Positions 17,301 to 26,921 of a DNA stretch of 64,000 nt are shown here, piece after piece. Each line of letters begins with the position of its first letter. The first letter of the stretch is position 1. Made by a program: the position numbers and the translations under genes. The notes below the pieces were generated by a model that was given only the letters and a program-made list of their open reading frames with translations, did no database searches and was not told where the DNA came from. This stretch comes from Lysinibacillus antri (lineage in GTDB: Bacteria; Bacillota; Bacilli; Bacillales_A; Planococcaceae), in assembly GCF_003977595.1 (NCBI RefSeq), contig NZ_RYYR01000013.1, forward strand, positions 41,037 through 105,036. The letters are read 5' to 3'.

Positions 17301-18416
17301 TTGAAAAGTCAAAATTACCAATTAGCAACTAAATTACGACATGAGTTACATCAGCATCCTGAACTTTCGAACGAAGAAATTTGGACAAAACAACACTTGA
17401 TGAATTTCTTAAAAACAAATACAAATTTAGAAATTGTAGATAAAGGAAATTGGTTTTATGCGATTTATCGCGCAGGAACGGATAAGCTAAATATTGCATT
17501 CCGAGCAGAATTTGATGCACTTCCAATGGATGAAGTCATTGATCTTCCATGGGCTTCTCAATTCCCTGGGAGAGCACATAAATGTGGTCACGATGGCCAT
17601 TCAGCAACACTGGCAGGATTTGCCCTTGAAATTGATCAAGAGGGTGCAGATAAAAATATATTTTTCCTCTTCCAACCCGCTGAAGAAACAGGAGATGGAG
17701 CGATTCAATGTGTTGATTTCATTAAAGAACACAATATTGATGAAATTTATGCCTACCACAATATGAGTGGTATCCCTTACAAAACTGTAGGAATTATGGA
17801 TGGAACGATAATGTGTGCATCTAAAGGAATGACGATTCATTTGGAAGGTGCTCCTGCTCATGCTAGTCAGCCAGAAACAGGTATTAACCCATCTTTCGCA
17901 ATCGGAAATATTCTCAGAGCAATTCCTGAATTCACCTCTCCAGAAAAAAATAAAGGTCTAATTTTGTGCACAGTTGTACAAATTGATGTAGGTGAAAAAG
18001 CATTCGGTATTGCTGCTTCACAAGGGAATCTTCGTATGACAATACGCGCTCTGTACGAGGAAGAGTTAGACCGTCTTCAAGAAAACCTTGAAAACTTTAC
18101 AAAAGCGCAGGCCGAACAATTTGGGCTAAAAGTAAGCTTCCATTACAACGATGAATTCCCGGAAACGTTTAATCATAAAGAAAGTTCGGATAACATTCGT
18201 TTTGCTGCAAAATCCAAGGAAATGAAATTAATTGAACTGAAAGAAGCTTTTCGTGGTTCTGAAGACTTTGGTCACTTTACAAAGTTAACAAAAGGTGCAT
18301 TTTGTCTAATTGGGAATGGAGAAGATTATCCGCATGTTCATACCTATGAGTACGACTTCCGTGATGAACTTATTGAATCGGGAGTTGAACTATTCAAGGG
18401 ATTAGTTCAACTGTAA
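17301..18416 (+). CDS. M20-family amidohydrolase, copy 2
   Basis: 371 residues, aligned along its whole length with the M20 enzyme at 5726 and very similar to it; it keeps the metal-site residues (HKCGHDGHSA, PAEETGDGA, HASQPE, GSEDFGHF), so it should be active. The start is TTG with AGGGGGA 8 bp upstream. Its upstream region is a decayed copy of the gntR end and operator, and downstream lie relics of yfcC and the second M20 gene, so it is the survivor of a duplicated cluster. Same uncertain substrate as copy 1. Confidence 0.87.
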   Translation: MKSQNYQLATKLRHELHQHPELSNEEIWTKQHLMNFLKTNTNLEIVDKGNWFYAIYRAGTDKLNIAFRAEFDALPMDEVIDLPWASQFPGRAHKCGHDGHSATLAGFALEIDQEGADKNIFFLFQPAEETGDGAIQCVDFIKEHNIDEIYAYHNMSGIPYKTVGIMDGTIMCASKGMTIHLEGAPAHASQPETGINPSFAIGNILRAIPEFTSPEKNKGLILCTVVQIDVGEKAFGIAASQGNLRMTIRALYEEELDRLQENLENFTKAQAEQFGLKVSFHYNDEFPETFNHKESSDNIRFAAKSKEMKLIELKEAFRGSEDFGHFTKLTKGAFCLIGNGEDYPHVHTYEYDFRDELIESGVELFKGLVQL

Positions 18417-18494
18417 TTTTAGAGAAAATGTCAGAGTGGTTTGGAGATTTTCATTAAAACAATAAATTTTGTGGCATTTATATAAATTTAAATG

Positions 18495-18735
18495 CTGATT
18501 ATATAAAGTTAGGACCATTCCGACTATGTAATTCTAGAAAAAGCAACATTAAGCGGAAATATGCGTAGCTATGACTAGGAAGTTCGTAATCATTTATGTA
18601 CACATATTCCAGAAATGATTGATCATGTTGTAAAAGCTTGGTGCGGGGAATATAGTATAACGAAATTCCTTACACCAACAACCTATAATGATCCTGAATT
18701 TGTTGATACCATTACACTTTTCTTATATCTCGATC
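18495..18735 (+). pseudogene. Relics of duplicated yfcC 3' end and second M20 gene
   Basis: Bases ~18495-18520 match the last codons of yfcC (ATTATAT..GGTTAGGACCATT). Bases 18528-18735 match 9125-9320 of the second M20 gene at high nucleotide identity, but a CAG codon has become TAG and both ends are missing. The 3' end seems joined across a TTTTCTTATATCTC word also present at ~9385. No function expected. Confidence 0.85.
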
Positions 18736-18760
18736 ACTGCACATACAAGAATTCAATTTA

Positions 18761-18813
18761 AATAGAGGACTATACATATTAGTTGATGATATGTATAATC
18801 CTCTATTTTTTTT
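18761..18813 (+). terminator. Strong Rho-independent terminator
   Basis: AATAGAGGA-CTATACATAT pairs with ATATGTATAATCCTCTATT (near-complete 19-bp stem) and eight T's follow. It now ends transcription from M20 copy 2. Confidence 0.9.
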
Positions 18814-18860
18814 AGAAATGAATAATTATACAATGGATTACTAATATGATTCGAAGAGAC

Positions 18861-19250
18861 CTATTTTTCTTCCTTAATAAATAACGTTATTAGGCAAAAC
18901 AAGAAGAAGCTTGCAAGCAATGTAACCCCACCAACGATATAAAAAATTAGCGTTATTCCTTCAGGTAGATTAAATGGTTTAACCATGTATAACCACATAC
19001 CAAGTGTTAAACCAACAGATCCTATTATTGCAGTCCAAACATGTAGCCTGGTTAAAATCGTCTCGGATGTTTGGAAAACCTTATAAAAAACAGCCCATCC
19101 GAAAAGGGTTAACCAACCAACGACAAGAATATGTGCATGAATTGGACGAAATGCATACGAACCAGAACCGGCCATATGTGCGCCTAATATTGCTCCAATC
19201 AACCCGAAAACTCCTGCAAATCGTAACAGAGTTTTACTGTTTTTATTCAT
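18861..19250 (-). CDS. Four-helix membrane protein, heme-copper-oxidase-subunit-I-like fragment family
   Basis: 129 residues with four hydrophobic helices. The sequence RPIHAHILVVGWLTLFGW has two histidines in the HxH...GW arrangement seen in small membrane proteins related to cytochrome oxidase subunit I / NnrS-type heme proteins in Bacillales. It may bind heme or sense nitric oxide, but no partner gene is beside it. A GGAGG site precedes the ATG on the minus strand. Family relation is moderately sure; function is not known. Confidence 0.7.
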   Translation of the reverse strand: MNKNSKTLLRFAGVFGLIGAILGAHMAGSGSYAFRPIHAHILVVGWLTLFGWAVFYKVFQTSETILTRLHVWTAIIGSVGLTLGMWLYMVKPFNLPEGITLIFYIVGGVTLLASFFLFCLITLFIKEEK

Positions 19251-19575
19251 ACAAAATTTTCCTCCATTTGTTCATCATTGTTTTTAAATCAATCATCTAT
19301 AATGTACTTCTCGAATATGAACGGAGAATGAACAAATGTTTACAAAAAATAGCATGCAAACTAATGGATTAATTTCTACGGTATGAAATTATTAATCTTT
19401 CAACGTTTGAGTTGTTATCCTTTTGAAAATTAAACTATCAATTATTTAGGTGAAGGAAATACTTTTATAGTAATCATTACGTTGCATTATATATGTATAC
19501 CATGTTCAAGCACTTGAAAATGTTCTATTAAGTTGTTAATATACTCGCCAAAGATAAAAGGTGCACTAAGTACGA

Positions 19576-19725
19576 ATTCGGGAAGCTAAACGCGTTTTAC
19601 AGGAAACGGATTTACCGCTAGAAGAAATTTCACGGTTAACAGATTATTGGCATCAAACGTATATTAATGCCAAGTTCAAGCAGCTAGAGGCATGCACACC
19701 ATTAACACGTCGGTCTAGAATATAA
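19576..19725 (+). pseudogene. Relic of an AraC-family regulator C-terminus
   Basis: The frame reads IREAKRVLQETDLPLEEISR and then LTDYWHQTYINAKFKQLE, which is the second helix-turn-helix of an AraC/XylS regulator, ending at TAA. No start codon, ribosome site or N-terminal part exists upstream, where the sequence is non-coding. It is the tail of a lost gene. Confidence 0.7.
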
Positions 19726-19809
19726 AAAAGTGCTACGAATACTAAACTACACTATAATCTATTATTAGCTTTACAATTAACTAGTTTCGTTAACTTTGGA
19801 AAATTCTCG

Positions 19810-19838
19810 TTGACACTCTTTTTTTAAGCGTTTACAAT
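19810..19838 (+). promoter_or_regulatory. Sigma-A promoter of the hut operon with overlapping cre
   Basis: TTGACA (19810-19815), a 17-bp spacer and TACAAT (19833-19838) give a near-consensus sigma-A promoter about 75 bp before hutP. Overlapping it at 19823-19836, the minus strand reads TGTAAACGCTTAAA, one mismatch from the cre consensus. CcpA bound there would block the polymerase, as expected for carbon catabolite repression of histidine use. Confidence 0.85.
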
Positions 19839-19912
19839 GAAAATAGCTATTAGACATTAGAGAATTCAGCTAACTACCCTACGTTATTTAGAAAAGAGAA
19901 AGAGTTGTTTAA

Positions 19913-20356
19913 ATGGCATTAATTAAAGATCGTCGTATTGGTAAACACGCTATCTTACTTTTACTTTCTGATAATTCTACTGAATATCTGGCAACACTTG
20001 AACAGTTGAATTGGAAGAGTTGTACAGGAAAAGTTGGAGCAATGGATGCGCATAAGGTAGTTGCTGCAATTGAAACAGCAGCTAAGAAAAGTGGAGTTAT
20101 TCATCCGGACATTTATCGTGAATCACATGCATTATACCATGCGATTATTGAAGCGTTGAATGGGGTAACAAGAGGTCAAGTACAGATTGGAACGGTACTA
20201 AGAACAGTTGGCTTATCATTTGCGGTTTTACGAGGAAACCCATATGAAAGCGAGCATGAAGGCGATTGGATTGCCGTTTCCTTATATGGAACAATTGGCG
20301 CACCTATTAAAGGATCTGAGCACGAAACAATTGGTTTAGGTATTAATCACATATAA
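19913..20356 (+). CDS. hutP: Hut operon antiterminator HutP
   Basis: 147 residues, close to the 151 of B. subtilis HutP, a small RNA-binding protein that, with L-histidine and Mg2+, binds NAG triplets on the nascent hut mRNA and prevents formation of a terminator. Conserved parts visible include LEQLNWKSCTGKVGAMDAHK near residue 30 and a C-terminal GTIGAPIKGSEHETIGLGINHI region with the metal-coordinating histidine. It is the first gene of the operon and is followed directly by the terminator it would control. Confidence 0.95.
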   Translation: MALIKDRRIGKHAILLLLSDNSTEYLATLEQLNWKSCTGKVGAMDAHKVVAAIETAAKKSGVIHPDIYRESHALYHAIIEALNGVTRGQVQIGTVLRTVGLSFAVLRGNPYESEHEGDWIAVSLYGTIGAPIKGSEHETIGLGINHI

Positions 20357-20370
20357 TATGCCCATAGTAT

Positions 20371-20440
20371 TTTAGTTAATAGGGGGCTATATCAAGAAAT
20401 CGCTTTTTTAGTGATTTCTTAGATATAGTCTCCTTTTTTT
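20371..20440 (+). promoter_or_regulatory. HutP-controlled attenuator between hutP and hutH
   Basis: A stem GGGGGCTATATC-AAGAAATC pairs with GATTTCTTAGATATAGTCTCC and is followed by seven T's: a full terminator inside the operon. UAG triplets precede and lie within it (TTTAGTTAATAG, TTAGTGATTTCTTAGATATAG), the sequence type HutP binds. With histidine, HutP should melt or block it and allow hutHUIG expression. Mechanism known from B. subtilis; here it is read from structure and position. Confidence 0.85.
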
Positions 20441-20485
20441 ATTGGGACTTTACCTAACTAAAGGATATTGAAGGGAGAAGAAAAG

Positions 20486-22006
20486 ATGGTTATATTAAAT
20501 GGTCAAACGCTTACTTTTTCAGATGTACAAAAAGTTTTATTTAAGGGAGAAAAAGTTACTTATTCCGAAGAGAGCATGAAAAAAGTTCAAGAAAGTCGAA
20601 AAGCGGTTGAAAAAATCGTTTCCGAAGGGCGAATTGTTTATGGTATTACAACGGGATTTGGAAAATTCAGTGATGTGTTTATAGGCAAAGATGATGTTGA
20701 GGCGCTGCAGCTAAATTTAATTCGTTCCCACGCCTGTGGGATTGGGGAACCTTTTCCAGAAGTTGTATCACGCGCGATGATTCTCCTTCGAGCAAATGCA
20801 TTATTAAAGGGCTTTTCTGGTGTACGTCCTGTTGTCATTGAAAGATTACTAGAATTACTAAATGCCGGTATTCATCCGGTAATTCCTCAGCAAGGATCAC
20901 TAGGCGCTAGTGGTGATTTAGCTCCACTTTCACATTTGGCCTTAGTATTAATTGGTGAAGGAGAAGTCTTTTATAAAGGCGAGAAAACATCTGCAATACA
21001 TGCATTAAGGAAAGAAGCCATTTTCCCGATTACTTTAACAGCAAAAGAAGGTTTAGCTCTTATTAATGGTACTCAGGCGATGACAGCAATGGGTGTTGTG
21101 GCTTACTTGGAAGCAGAAAAATTAGCTTACCAAACAGAACTAATTGCATCCGCTACAATAGAAGGACTGCGTGGTATTATTGATGCATTTGACGAAGACA
21201 TTCATCTTGCTCGTGGCTATAGAGAGCAAGTAGAAGTAGCTGAACGTATGCGTTCGTACTTAGTAGATAGTTCTTTAACAACAAAGCAGGGAGAACTTCG
21301 TGTACAAGATGCATACTCAATTCGTTGTATTCCTCAAGTACATGGGGCTACATGGCAAACATTAAACTATGTGAAAGAAAAATTGGAAATCGAAATGAAT
21401 GCTGCTACTGATAATCCGTTAATTTTCGACGATGGTAAAAAAGTTTTATCTGGTGGTAATTTCCACGGGCAACCGATTGCATTTGCCATGGATTTCTTAG
21501 CAATTGCCGTAGCGGAACTAGCAAACATATCAGAACGCCGAATTGAACGACTCGTAAATCCACAATTAAATGATTTACCACCGTTTTTAAGTCCTGAACC
21601 AGGCTTACAATCAGGGGCGATGATCATGCAGTATGTGGCAGCATCACTTGTATCTGAAAACAAAACTTTGGCACACCCAGCAAGTGTTGATTCTATTCCT
21701 TCATCAGCGAACCAAGAAGATCACGTTAGTATGGGAACGATTGGGGCAAGACATGCATATCAAGTGATTACAAATACACGTCGAGTATTAGCAATTGAAG
21801 CCATTTGTGGACTACAAGCTGCAGAAATTCGTGGGAAAGATAAAATGGCTTCTGCTACACGCAAATTTTTAGAAAATGCTAGAAAAATTGTTCCATTTAT
21901 TCATGCCGATCGAGTATTTTCTAAGGATATTGAAGCGATGAATACCTGGTTAAAGATTGAATCTTTCCAGTTTAGTAATTGTAAAGATAAAAACGCTACT
22001 TGTTAA
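20486..22006 (+). CDS. hutH: Histidine ammonia-lyase (HutH)
   Basis: 506 residues. Converts L-histidine to urocanate and ammonia, the first step of histidine breakdown. The Ala-Ser-Gly triad that cyclises into the MIO cofactor is at residues 141-143 ([14 protein letters not shown]). [10 protein letters not shown] near residue 53 and the [13 protein letters not shown] region complete the active site. A TTG exists 18 bp upstream in frame, but GAAGGGAGAAG lies between it and the ATG at 20486, so the ATG is chosen. Tetrameric cytoplasmic enzyme in this family. Confidence 0.96.
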   Translation: MVILNGQTLTFSDVQKVLFKGEKVTYSEESMKKVQESRKAVEKIVSEGRIVYGITTGFGKFSDVFIGKDDVEALQLNLIRSHACGIGEPFPEVVSRAMILLRANALLKGFSGVRPVVIERLLELLNAGIHPVIPQQGSLGASGDLAPLSHLALVLIGEGEVFYKGEKTSAIHALRKEAIFPITLTAKEGLALINGTQAMTAMGVVAYLEAEKLAYQTELIASATIEGLRGIIDAFDEDIHLARGYREQVEVAERMRSYLVDSSLTTKQGELRVQDAYSIRCIPQVHGATWQTLNYVKEKLEIEMNAATDNPLIFDDGKKVLSGGNFHGQPIAFAMDFLAIAVAELANISERRIERLVNPQLNDLPPFLSPEPGLQSGAMIMQYVAASLVSENKTLAHPASVDSIPSSANQEDHVSMGTIGARHAYQVITNTRRVLAIEAICGLQAAEIRGKDKMASATRKFLENARKIVPFIHADRVFSKDIEAMNTWLKIESFQFSNCKDKNATC

Positions 22007-22071
22007 GAAATTTTATAAAGAAAACATAGGATAAATTGTAAAAAGTATAAATTTATTAGGGGGAATTTAAT

Positions 22072-23748
22072 ATGAAAGCAACAAGTAACAATAGAGTTAT
22101 TCGTTATGTAGGAACAAAACTAAATACGAAAGGCTGGCAACAAGAGGCCGTACTTCGGATGTTGATGAATAATTTAGATTCAGATGTGGCGGAGAGACCA
22201 GAAGATTTAGTTGTATATGGTGGAATTGGAAAGGCAGCACGTAACTGGGAATCCTTCGATGCAATTGTTAAATCACTTAAAGAATTAGAAAGTGATGAAA
22301 CTTTACTTGTACAATCCGGTAAGCCAGTAGCTATTTTTAAAACGCATACTGATGCACCACGAGTTCTTCTTGCAAATTCTAACATTGTACCAGCTTATGC
22401 AAATTGGGAAACATTCCATGAACTTGATAAAAAAGGTTTAATAATGTATGGACAAATGACAGCGGGTAGTTGGATTTATATTGGATCTCAAGGCATCGTC
22501 CAAGGAACGTATGAAACATTTGCGGAGTTAGCGAAGCAGCATTTCAATAATACTCTTAAAGGTACTATCACTGTAACTGCAGGTTTAGGTGGAATGGGTG
22601 GTGCACAGCCACTTGCCGTAACAATGAATGGTGGTGTATGTATTGCCATTGAAGTGGATGAAACAAGAATTGACCGCCGAATTGAAACTCGTTACACAGA
22701 TGTAAAAGCGTATACATTAGATGAAGCTATTCAGTTGGCTGAAGAGGCGAAGAAAGAAGGAAAAGCGTTATCCATTGGTTTATTAGGTAACGCAGCAGAT
22801 ATTCTTCCTGAAATGATTGCAAGAAACTTCATTCCTGATGTATTGACAGACCAAACATCTGCTCATGATCCGCTAAATGGCTACGTTCCTTCAAAGATGT
22901 CACTTGAAGAAGCAGCGTCTTTACGAAGCTCGAATCCTGAAGAATATGTGAAGCTTTCAAAAGTATCGATGGCAACACATGTAAGAGCAATGCTTGAGAT
23001 GATGGAAAAAGGAGCAATTACCTTTGACTACGGAAACAATATTCGTCAAGTTGCCAAAGATGAGGGCGTAGAAAATGCATTTGACTTCCCAGGATTCGTA
23101 CCAGCTTATATTCGTCCGCAATTTTGTGAAGGAAAAGGACCTTTCCGTTGGGTAGCATTGTCAGGAGATCCTGAAGATATTTATAAAACAGACCAAGCAA
23201 TTTTACGTGAATTTAGTGATAACGAACATTTATGCAACTGGATTCGTATGGCGCAAGAAAAAATACAGTTCCAAGGTCTTCCTTCCCGAATTTGTTGGTT
23301 AGGCTATGGTGAACGTGCTCGTTTCGGAAAAATCATAAATGACATGGTGGCAAGCGGCGAACTAAAAGCACCTGTTGTAATCGGTCGTGACCACTTAGAT
23401 TCTGGATCTGTTGCTTCACCAAATCGTGAAACAGAAGCTATGAAAGACGGATCAGACGTTGTAGCAGACTGGCCAATTCTAAATGCAATGGTAAACGCAG
23501 TTGGCGGCGCTACTTGGGTTTCTGTACACCACGGCGGTGGAGTAGGAATGGGTTACTCATTACATGCAGGAGTAGTTATTGTTGCAGATGGTACGAAAGA
23601 GGCAGCGGCACGTATTGAGCGAGTATTGACAACAGATCCAGGTATGGGTGTCGTTCGTCACGCTGACGCTGGATATGAACTTGCAAAGAAAACTGCACGT
23701 GAAAAAGGGATCAAGATGCCAATGCTTGATAAAGGGGCTGATCAGTAA
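22072..23748 (+). CDS. hutU: Urocanate hydratase (HutU)
   Basis: 558 residues, the normal length for urocanase, which binds NAD+ tightly as an electrophile and turns urocanate into imidazolone propionate. Typical features: [19 protein letters not shown] start, the glycine-rich [12 protein letters not shown] and the conserved region [17 protein letters not shown] with the catalytic cysteine ahead of the [14 protein letters not shown]-terminal stretch. AGGGGGAA precedes the ATG. Its stop codon overlaps the start of hutI by one base, so the two are translationally coupled. Confidence 0.96.
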   Translation: MKATSNNRVIRYVGTKLNTKGWQQEAVLRMLMNNLDSDVAERPEDLVVYGGIGKAARNWESFDAIVKSLKELESDETLLVQSGKPVAIFKTHTDAPRVLLANSNIVPAYANWETFHELDKKGLIMYGQMTAGSWIYIGSQGIVQGTYETFAELAKQHFNNTLKGTITVTAGLGGMGGAQPLAVTMNGGVCIAIEVDETRIDRRIETRYTDVKAYTLDEAIQLAEEAKKEGKALSIGLLGNAADILPEMIARNFIPDVLTDQTSAHDPLNGYVPSKMSLEEAASLRSSNPEEYVKLSKVSMATHVRAMLEMMEKGAITFDYGNNIRQVAKDEGVENAFDFPGFVPAYIRPQFCEGKGPFRWVALSGDPEDIYKTDQAILREFSDNEHLCNWIRMAQEKIQFQGLPSRICWLGYGERARFGKIINDMVASGELKAPVVIGRDHLDSGSVASPNRETEAMKDGSDVVADWPILNAMVNAVGGATWVSVHHGGGVGMGYSLHAGVVIVADGTKEAAARIERVLTTDPGMGVVRHADAGYELAKKTAREKGIKMPMLDKGADQ

Positions 23749-25004
23749 TGACAAAACCTCTCTGGATTAAACATGCTGCACAATTAGTGACACTTGCTTC
23801 TGATGTAAAGGGTCCACGCACCAAAGAAGCTATGTCTAATCTAGGTTTAATCGAAGATGGCAGCTTGTGGATTGAAGATGGAATTATTCAAGCTGTAGGG
23901 ACAACGAAAGAGCTTGAAAAACGCTATTCAGAAAAGCTACATGAAGCAGAAATTGTTGATGCCAAGAACCATTTAGTCACTCCAGGATTAGTGGATCCCC
24001 ATACACATGTTGTTTATGGGGGGAGTCGTGAGCGTGAATTTGAAATGCGCCTTGAAGGTGCGACTTATATGGATATTATGAACGCGGGTGGCGGAATTCA
24101 TGCGACAACCCGTATGACAAGAGAAGCAACAGAAGATGAGCTAATTAAGCAAACAACACGTCGCCTTGACTCATTTCTAGCACATGGTGTAACAACTATT
24201 GAAGGAAAAAGTGGTTACGGGATGAATCTTGAAACCGAACTGAAACAGTTGCGCGTCATGAAAAAGCTACAAGAACAACATGTGATTGATATCGTTCCAA
24301 CATTTATGGGTGCCCATGCTGTACCACCAGAATATAAAGGGCGTGAGGATGAATTTGTCGACCATCTTATTCAAGACATGTTACCAGTAGTAGCTGAGGA
24401 AAAACTGGCAGAATTTAATGATGTGTTTTGTGAAAAAGGTGTTTATACACCTGAACAATCTGAGCGCATTTTAGAAGCAGGAAAACGCTTTGGGTTAATT
24501 CCGAAAATTCATGCAGATGAAATTGAGCCTTATGGAGGAGCAGAATTAGCTGCAAAAATAGGGGCCATTTCAGCCGAACATTTGTTAAAAGCGTCAGAAG
24601 CAGGTATTAAAGCGATGGCGAAGTCAGGAACAATTGCTTGTTTACTTCCTGCAACAGCCTTGTATTTACGAGAGGAAGCAGCTGCAGGAAGAAAAATGAT
24701 TGACGAGGGTGTAGCTGTAGCAATTTCAACGGATTGCAATCCAGGATCTTCACCAACAACATCAATGCCACTTGTTATGAATTTGGCTTGTATATCTATG
24801 CGACTTACTCCTGCAGAAGCATTAACAGCAGCAACCTATAATGCAGCTTGTGCAATCAACCGACAGGAACAAGTGGGGTCGCTTGAAGTTGGGAAACAAG
24901 CGGATATCGTGCTATGGAAAACGAAAAATTATCAGGAACTGCAATATTTATTTGGTGTGAACCATGTAAAATCTGTATGGAAAAAAGGGATAAAGGTGGT
25001 GTAA
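23748..25004 (+). CDS. hutI: Imidazolonepropionase (HutI)
   Basis: 418 residues, an amidohydrolase-superfamily enzyme that opens imidazolone propionate to N-formimino-glutamate. Metal ligands are seen in VDPHTHVVYGG (HxH near residue 85), and in KIHADEIEPYGGAELA, AEHLLKASE and ISTDCNPGSSPT. It overlaps hutU by one base (TAATG) and is followed 5 bp later by hutG. Cytoplasmic. No anomalies seen. Confidence 0.96.
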   Translation: MTKPLWIKHAAQLVTLASDVKGPRTKEAMSNLGLIEDGSLWIEDGIIQAVGTTKELEKRYSEKLHEAEIVDAKNHLVTPGLVDPHTHVVYGGSREREFEMRLEGATYMDIMNAGGGIHATTRMTREATEDELIKQTTRRLDSFLAHGVTTIEGKSGYGMNLETELKQLRVMKKLQEQHVIDIVPTFMGAHAVPPEYKGREDEFVDHLIQDMLPVVAEEKLAEFNDVFCEKGVYTPEQSERILEAGKRFGLIPKIHADEIEPYGGAELAAKIGAISAEHLLKASEAGIKAMAKSGTIACLLPATALYLREEAAAGRKMIDEGVAVAISTDCNPGSSPTTSMPLVMNLACISMRLTPAEALTAATYNAACAINRQEQVGSLEVGKQADIVLWKTKNYQELQYLFGVNHVKSVWKKGIKVV

Positions 25005-25009
25005 GTAGT

Positions 25010-25999
25010 ATGAGTAAGCATTGGCTTCAAGTTCCTGAATGGTCTTGGAATCATCCTGAGGAAAATCAACCAACTTATGTTCATCATTGGGTTCAACAAC
25101 TTAACAACATAAAACATACGCCTGATATGATTCTCTACGGTGCACCCATTTCGAGATCTTCGATTAGTGTTTCCGGAGCTTCCTTATATCCAACAGAGTT
25201 CCGACGAAATTGGAAAGGTTTTGCTACATATAATTTGGACGAAAATGTTGATCTAGTCCACTATAGAGTAGCAGATGCTGGAGATGTAGCAATGCATACG
25301 ACAGATATTCTTTTATCACATCAACGGATTCAAGATACAACTACTTATCTAGCAAAACATTATCCAAGTACAACTACATGTATGATTGGTGGCGACCATT
25401 CCACAACAGCATGTGCTGTTCGCGGAATTAAAGAAGCTTTTTTTAATGAAACAATCGGAATCTTGCAGCTTGATACCCACCTTGATGTGAGAGATCCAAA
25501 AGAATTAGGACCGGCAAACGGAACACCAATTAGGCAATTAATTGATGGGAATATTGTCAAGGGCGAGAATGTCGTTAATATTGGTTTACATGGCTACTAT
25601 AATGCGAGACCGCTGATTGATTATGCGAACGAACATAATATTCAGATGGTGACATTAAAGCAAGCACGTAAGCAGGGGCTGATCAAGACAATTCAAGGAG
25701 CACTTGAGCAATTAGCAACAAAAGTTGATCGTATCTACGTCACTGTTGATATGGATGTACTTGATATATCAGTTGCGCCGGGTGTACCAGCGTCTACCCC
25801 AGGTGGTATGACAACGATTGAACTGTTTGATAGTTTACTTGAAATCGGAAAGCATCCTAATGTACAGCATATTGATTTTGTTTGTCTAGACCCTAGCAAA
25901 GATTCGGCGGTTGCCCAAACAGTTAAGACTGGGGTATATGCATGGTTACAATTTGTTACAGGGTGTATTTTACAGACTAGGCAATTCAAAAGGGTTTGA
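25010..25999 (+). CDS. hutG: Formimidoylglutamase (HutG)
   Basis: About 329 residues of the arginase/agmatinase superfamily. Binuclear manganese ligands are visible in GGDHSTT, DTHLDVRD and VDMDVLDIS. It hydrolyses N-formimino-L-glutamate to glutamate and formamide, the last step of the hut pathway. The open frame extends 96 bp further upstream inside hutI, but AAAGGTGG before the ATG at 25010 and the start MSKHWLQVPEW favour the shorter form. Glutamate produced here feeds RocG. Confidence 0.94.
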   Translation: MSKHWLQVPEWSWNHPEENQPTYVHHWVQQLNNIKHTPDMILYGAPISRSSISVSGASLYPTEFRRNWKGFATYNLDENVDLVHYRVADAGDVAMHTTDILLSHQRIQDTTTYLAKHYPSTTTCMIGGDHSTTACAVRGIKEAFFNETIGILQLDTHLDVRDPKELGPANGTPIRQLIDGNIVKGENVVNIGLHGYYNARPLIDYANEHNIQMVTLKQARKQGLIKTIQGALEQLATKVDRIYVTVDMDVLDISVAPGVPASTPGGMTTIELFDSLLEIGKHPNVQHIDFVCLDPSKDSAVAQTVKTGVYAWLQFVTGCILQTRQFKRV

Positions 26000-26110
26000 T
26001 ATTGATTATTTACTCGAACAATGGGATAGCTTTGGTATATTAGTATCCTTTCAAAATTAGCTTTATTCTAGAATAAGTATATAAGGGATTATGTAGTACT
26101 TGTAAAAGCA

Positions 26111-26146
26111 GGGATTGAATGTTGCTATTCAATCCTTGTTTTTTAT
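26111..26146 (+). terminator. Rho-independent terminator of the hut operon
   Basis: GGATTGAAT and ATTCAATCC form a 9-bp stem with a 6-base loop, followed by TTGTTTTTTA. Confidence 0.88.
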
Positions 26147-26449
26147 TTTTCGATTGTAGAGAGCAAGCTCGTTGATTAGGAAATAAAACATACATTCCGC
26201 AAAAAATAATCTACTACAGGTTTAAAGTCTATTGAATATGAACGTGCTTAATAGTAACAAAGAAAGAGAGATTACTATTAAGGAGTGTTGTTATGGGAGT
26301 ATTTAATTAAGAAAAACGGACAATATTTAGCTTCCATCCGATCTCATCCAACAATTAATAACGAAATTCTACTAAACTTCAATCTGATATTTTTGTTATT
26401 CGTAGACAGTCGTTTTTCCTAGGCGTAAAATAGCTTTTAGGGGGGGTGT
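26147..26449. other. Intergenic region before the cidA/lrgA pair
   Basis: About 300 bases. There is a perfect AGGAGTGTTGTTATG start-like context near 26280-26294, but its frame ends after five codons. No recognised gene or RNA; possibly remnants. Confidence 0.5.
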
Positions 26450-26501
26450 ATGGCAATTAAGGAAGACAACCATAAATGTAGTGCCTTTTTTTGCCTTAAC
26501 A

Positions 26502-26921
26502 ATGAGAATAATCCGAACAATTTTACAAATTATCATATTATATATTTTTTATTATATGGGCGTATTAATCGTCCATTATACAGGGTTGCCATTACCTGCC
26601 AGTGTTATCGGATTAATTTTATTAGCCGCATGTCTACAATTTAAGCTAGTTAAAGTAGATTACATTCGTGAAGGTGCGGGGTTTTTACTTGCCTTCATGA
26701 CGTTATTCTTTATTCCACCGATGATTGGGATTATTGATTACCCAGAGTTGCTATCTCTTCACGGGGTTATATTAATGATAGCAGTCTTTCTTAGTACCAT
26801 GTTTACAATATTTATTACGAGTACATTGAGTGAGAAAATAGAGAAAAAGGAATTAGCGGTAAAAGAAAAAAAGGATCGAGAGGGGGAAGGGGCAATTGAA
26901 AGCAGTCATATTCATCATTAG
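26502..26921 (+). CDS. CidA/LrgA-family holin-like membrane protein
   Basis: About 139 residues with four hydrophobic helices and the LrgA/CidA pattern GLPLPASVIGLILLAACLQF followed by EGAGFLLAFMTLFFIPPMIG. Such proteins work with a CidB/LrgB partner (next gene) in control of murein hydrolase export, cell lysis or pyruvate handling. The ATG at 26502 matches the usual family start but lacks a ribosome site; a strong AGGGGGGGTGT site lies instead before ATG 26450, whose frame would join this one if the T7 run at 26486-26492 had six T's. GTG 26481 is another possibility. Confidence 0.8.
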   Translation: MRIIRTILQIIILYIFYYMGVLIVHYTGLPLPASVIGLILLAACLQFKLVKVDYIREGAGFLLAFMTLFFIPPMIGIIDYPELLSLHGVILMIAVFLSTMFTIFITSTLSEKIEKKELAVKEKKDREGEGAIESSHIHH

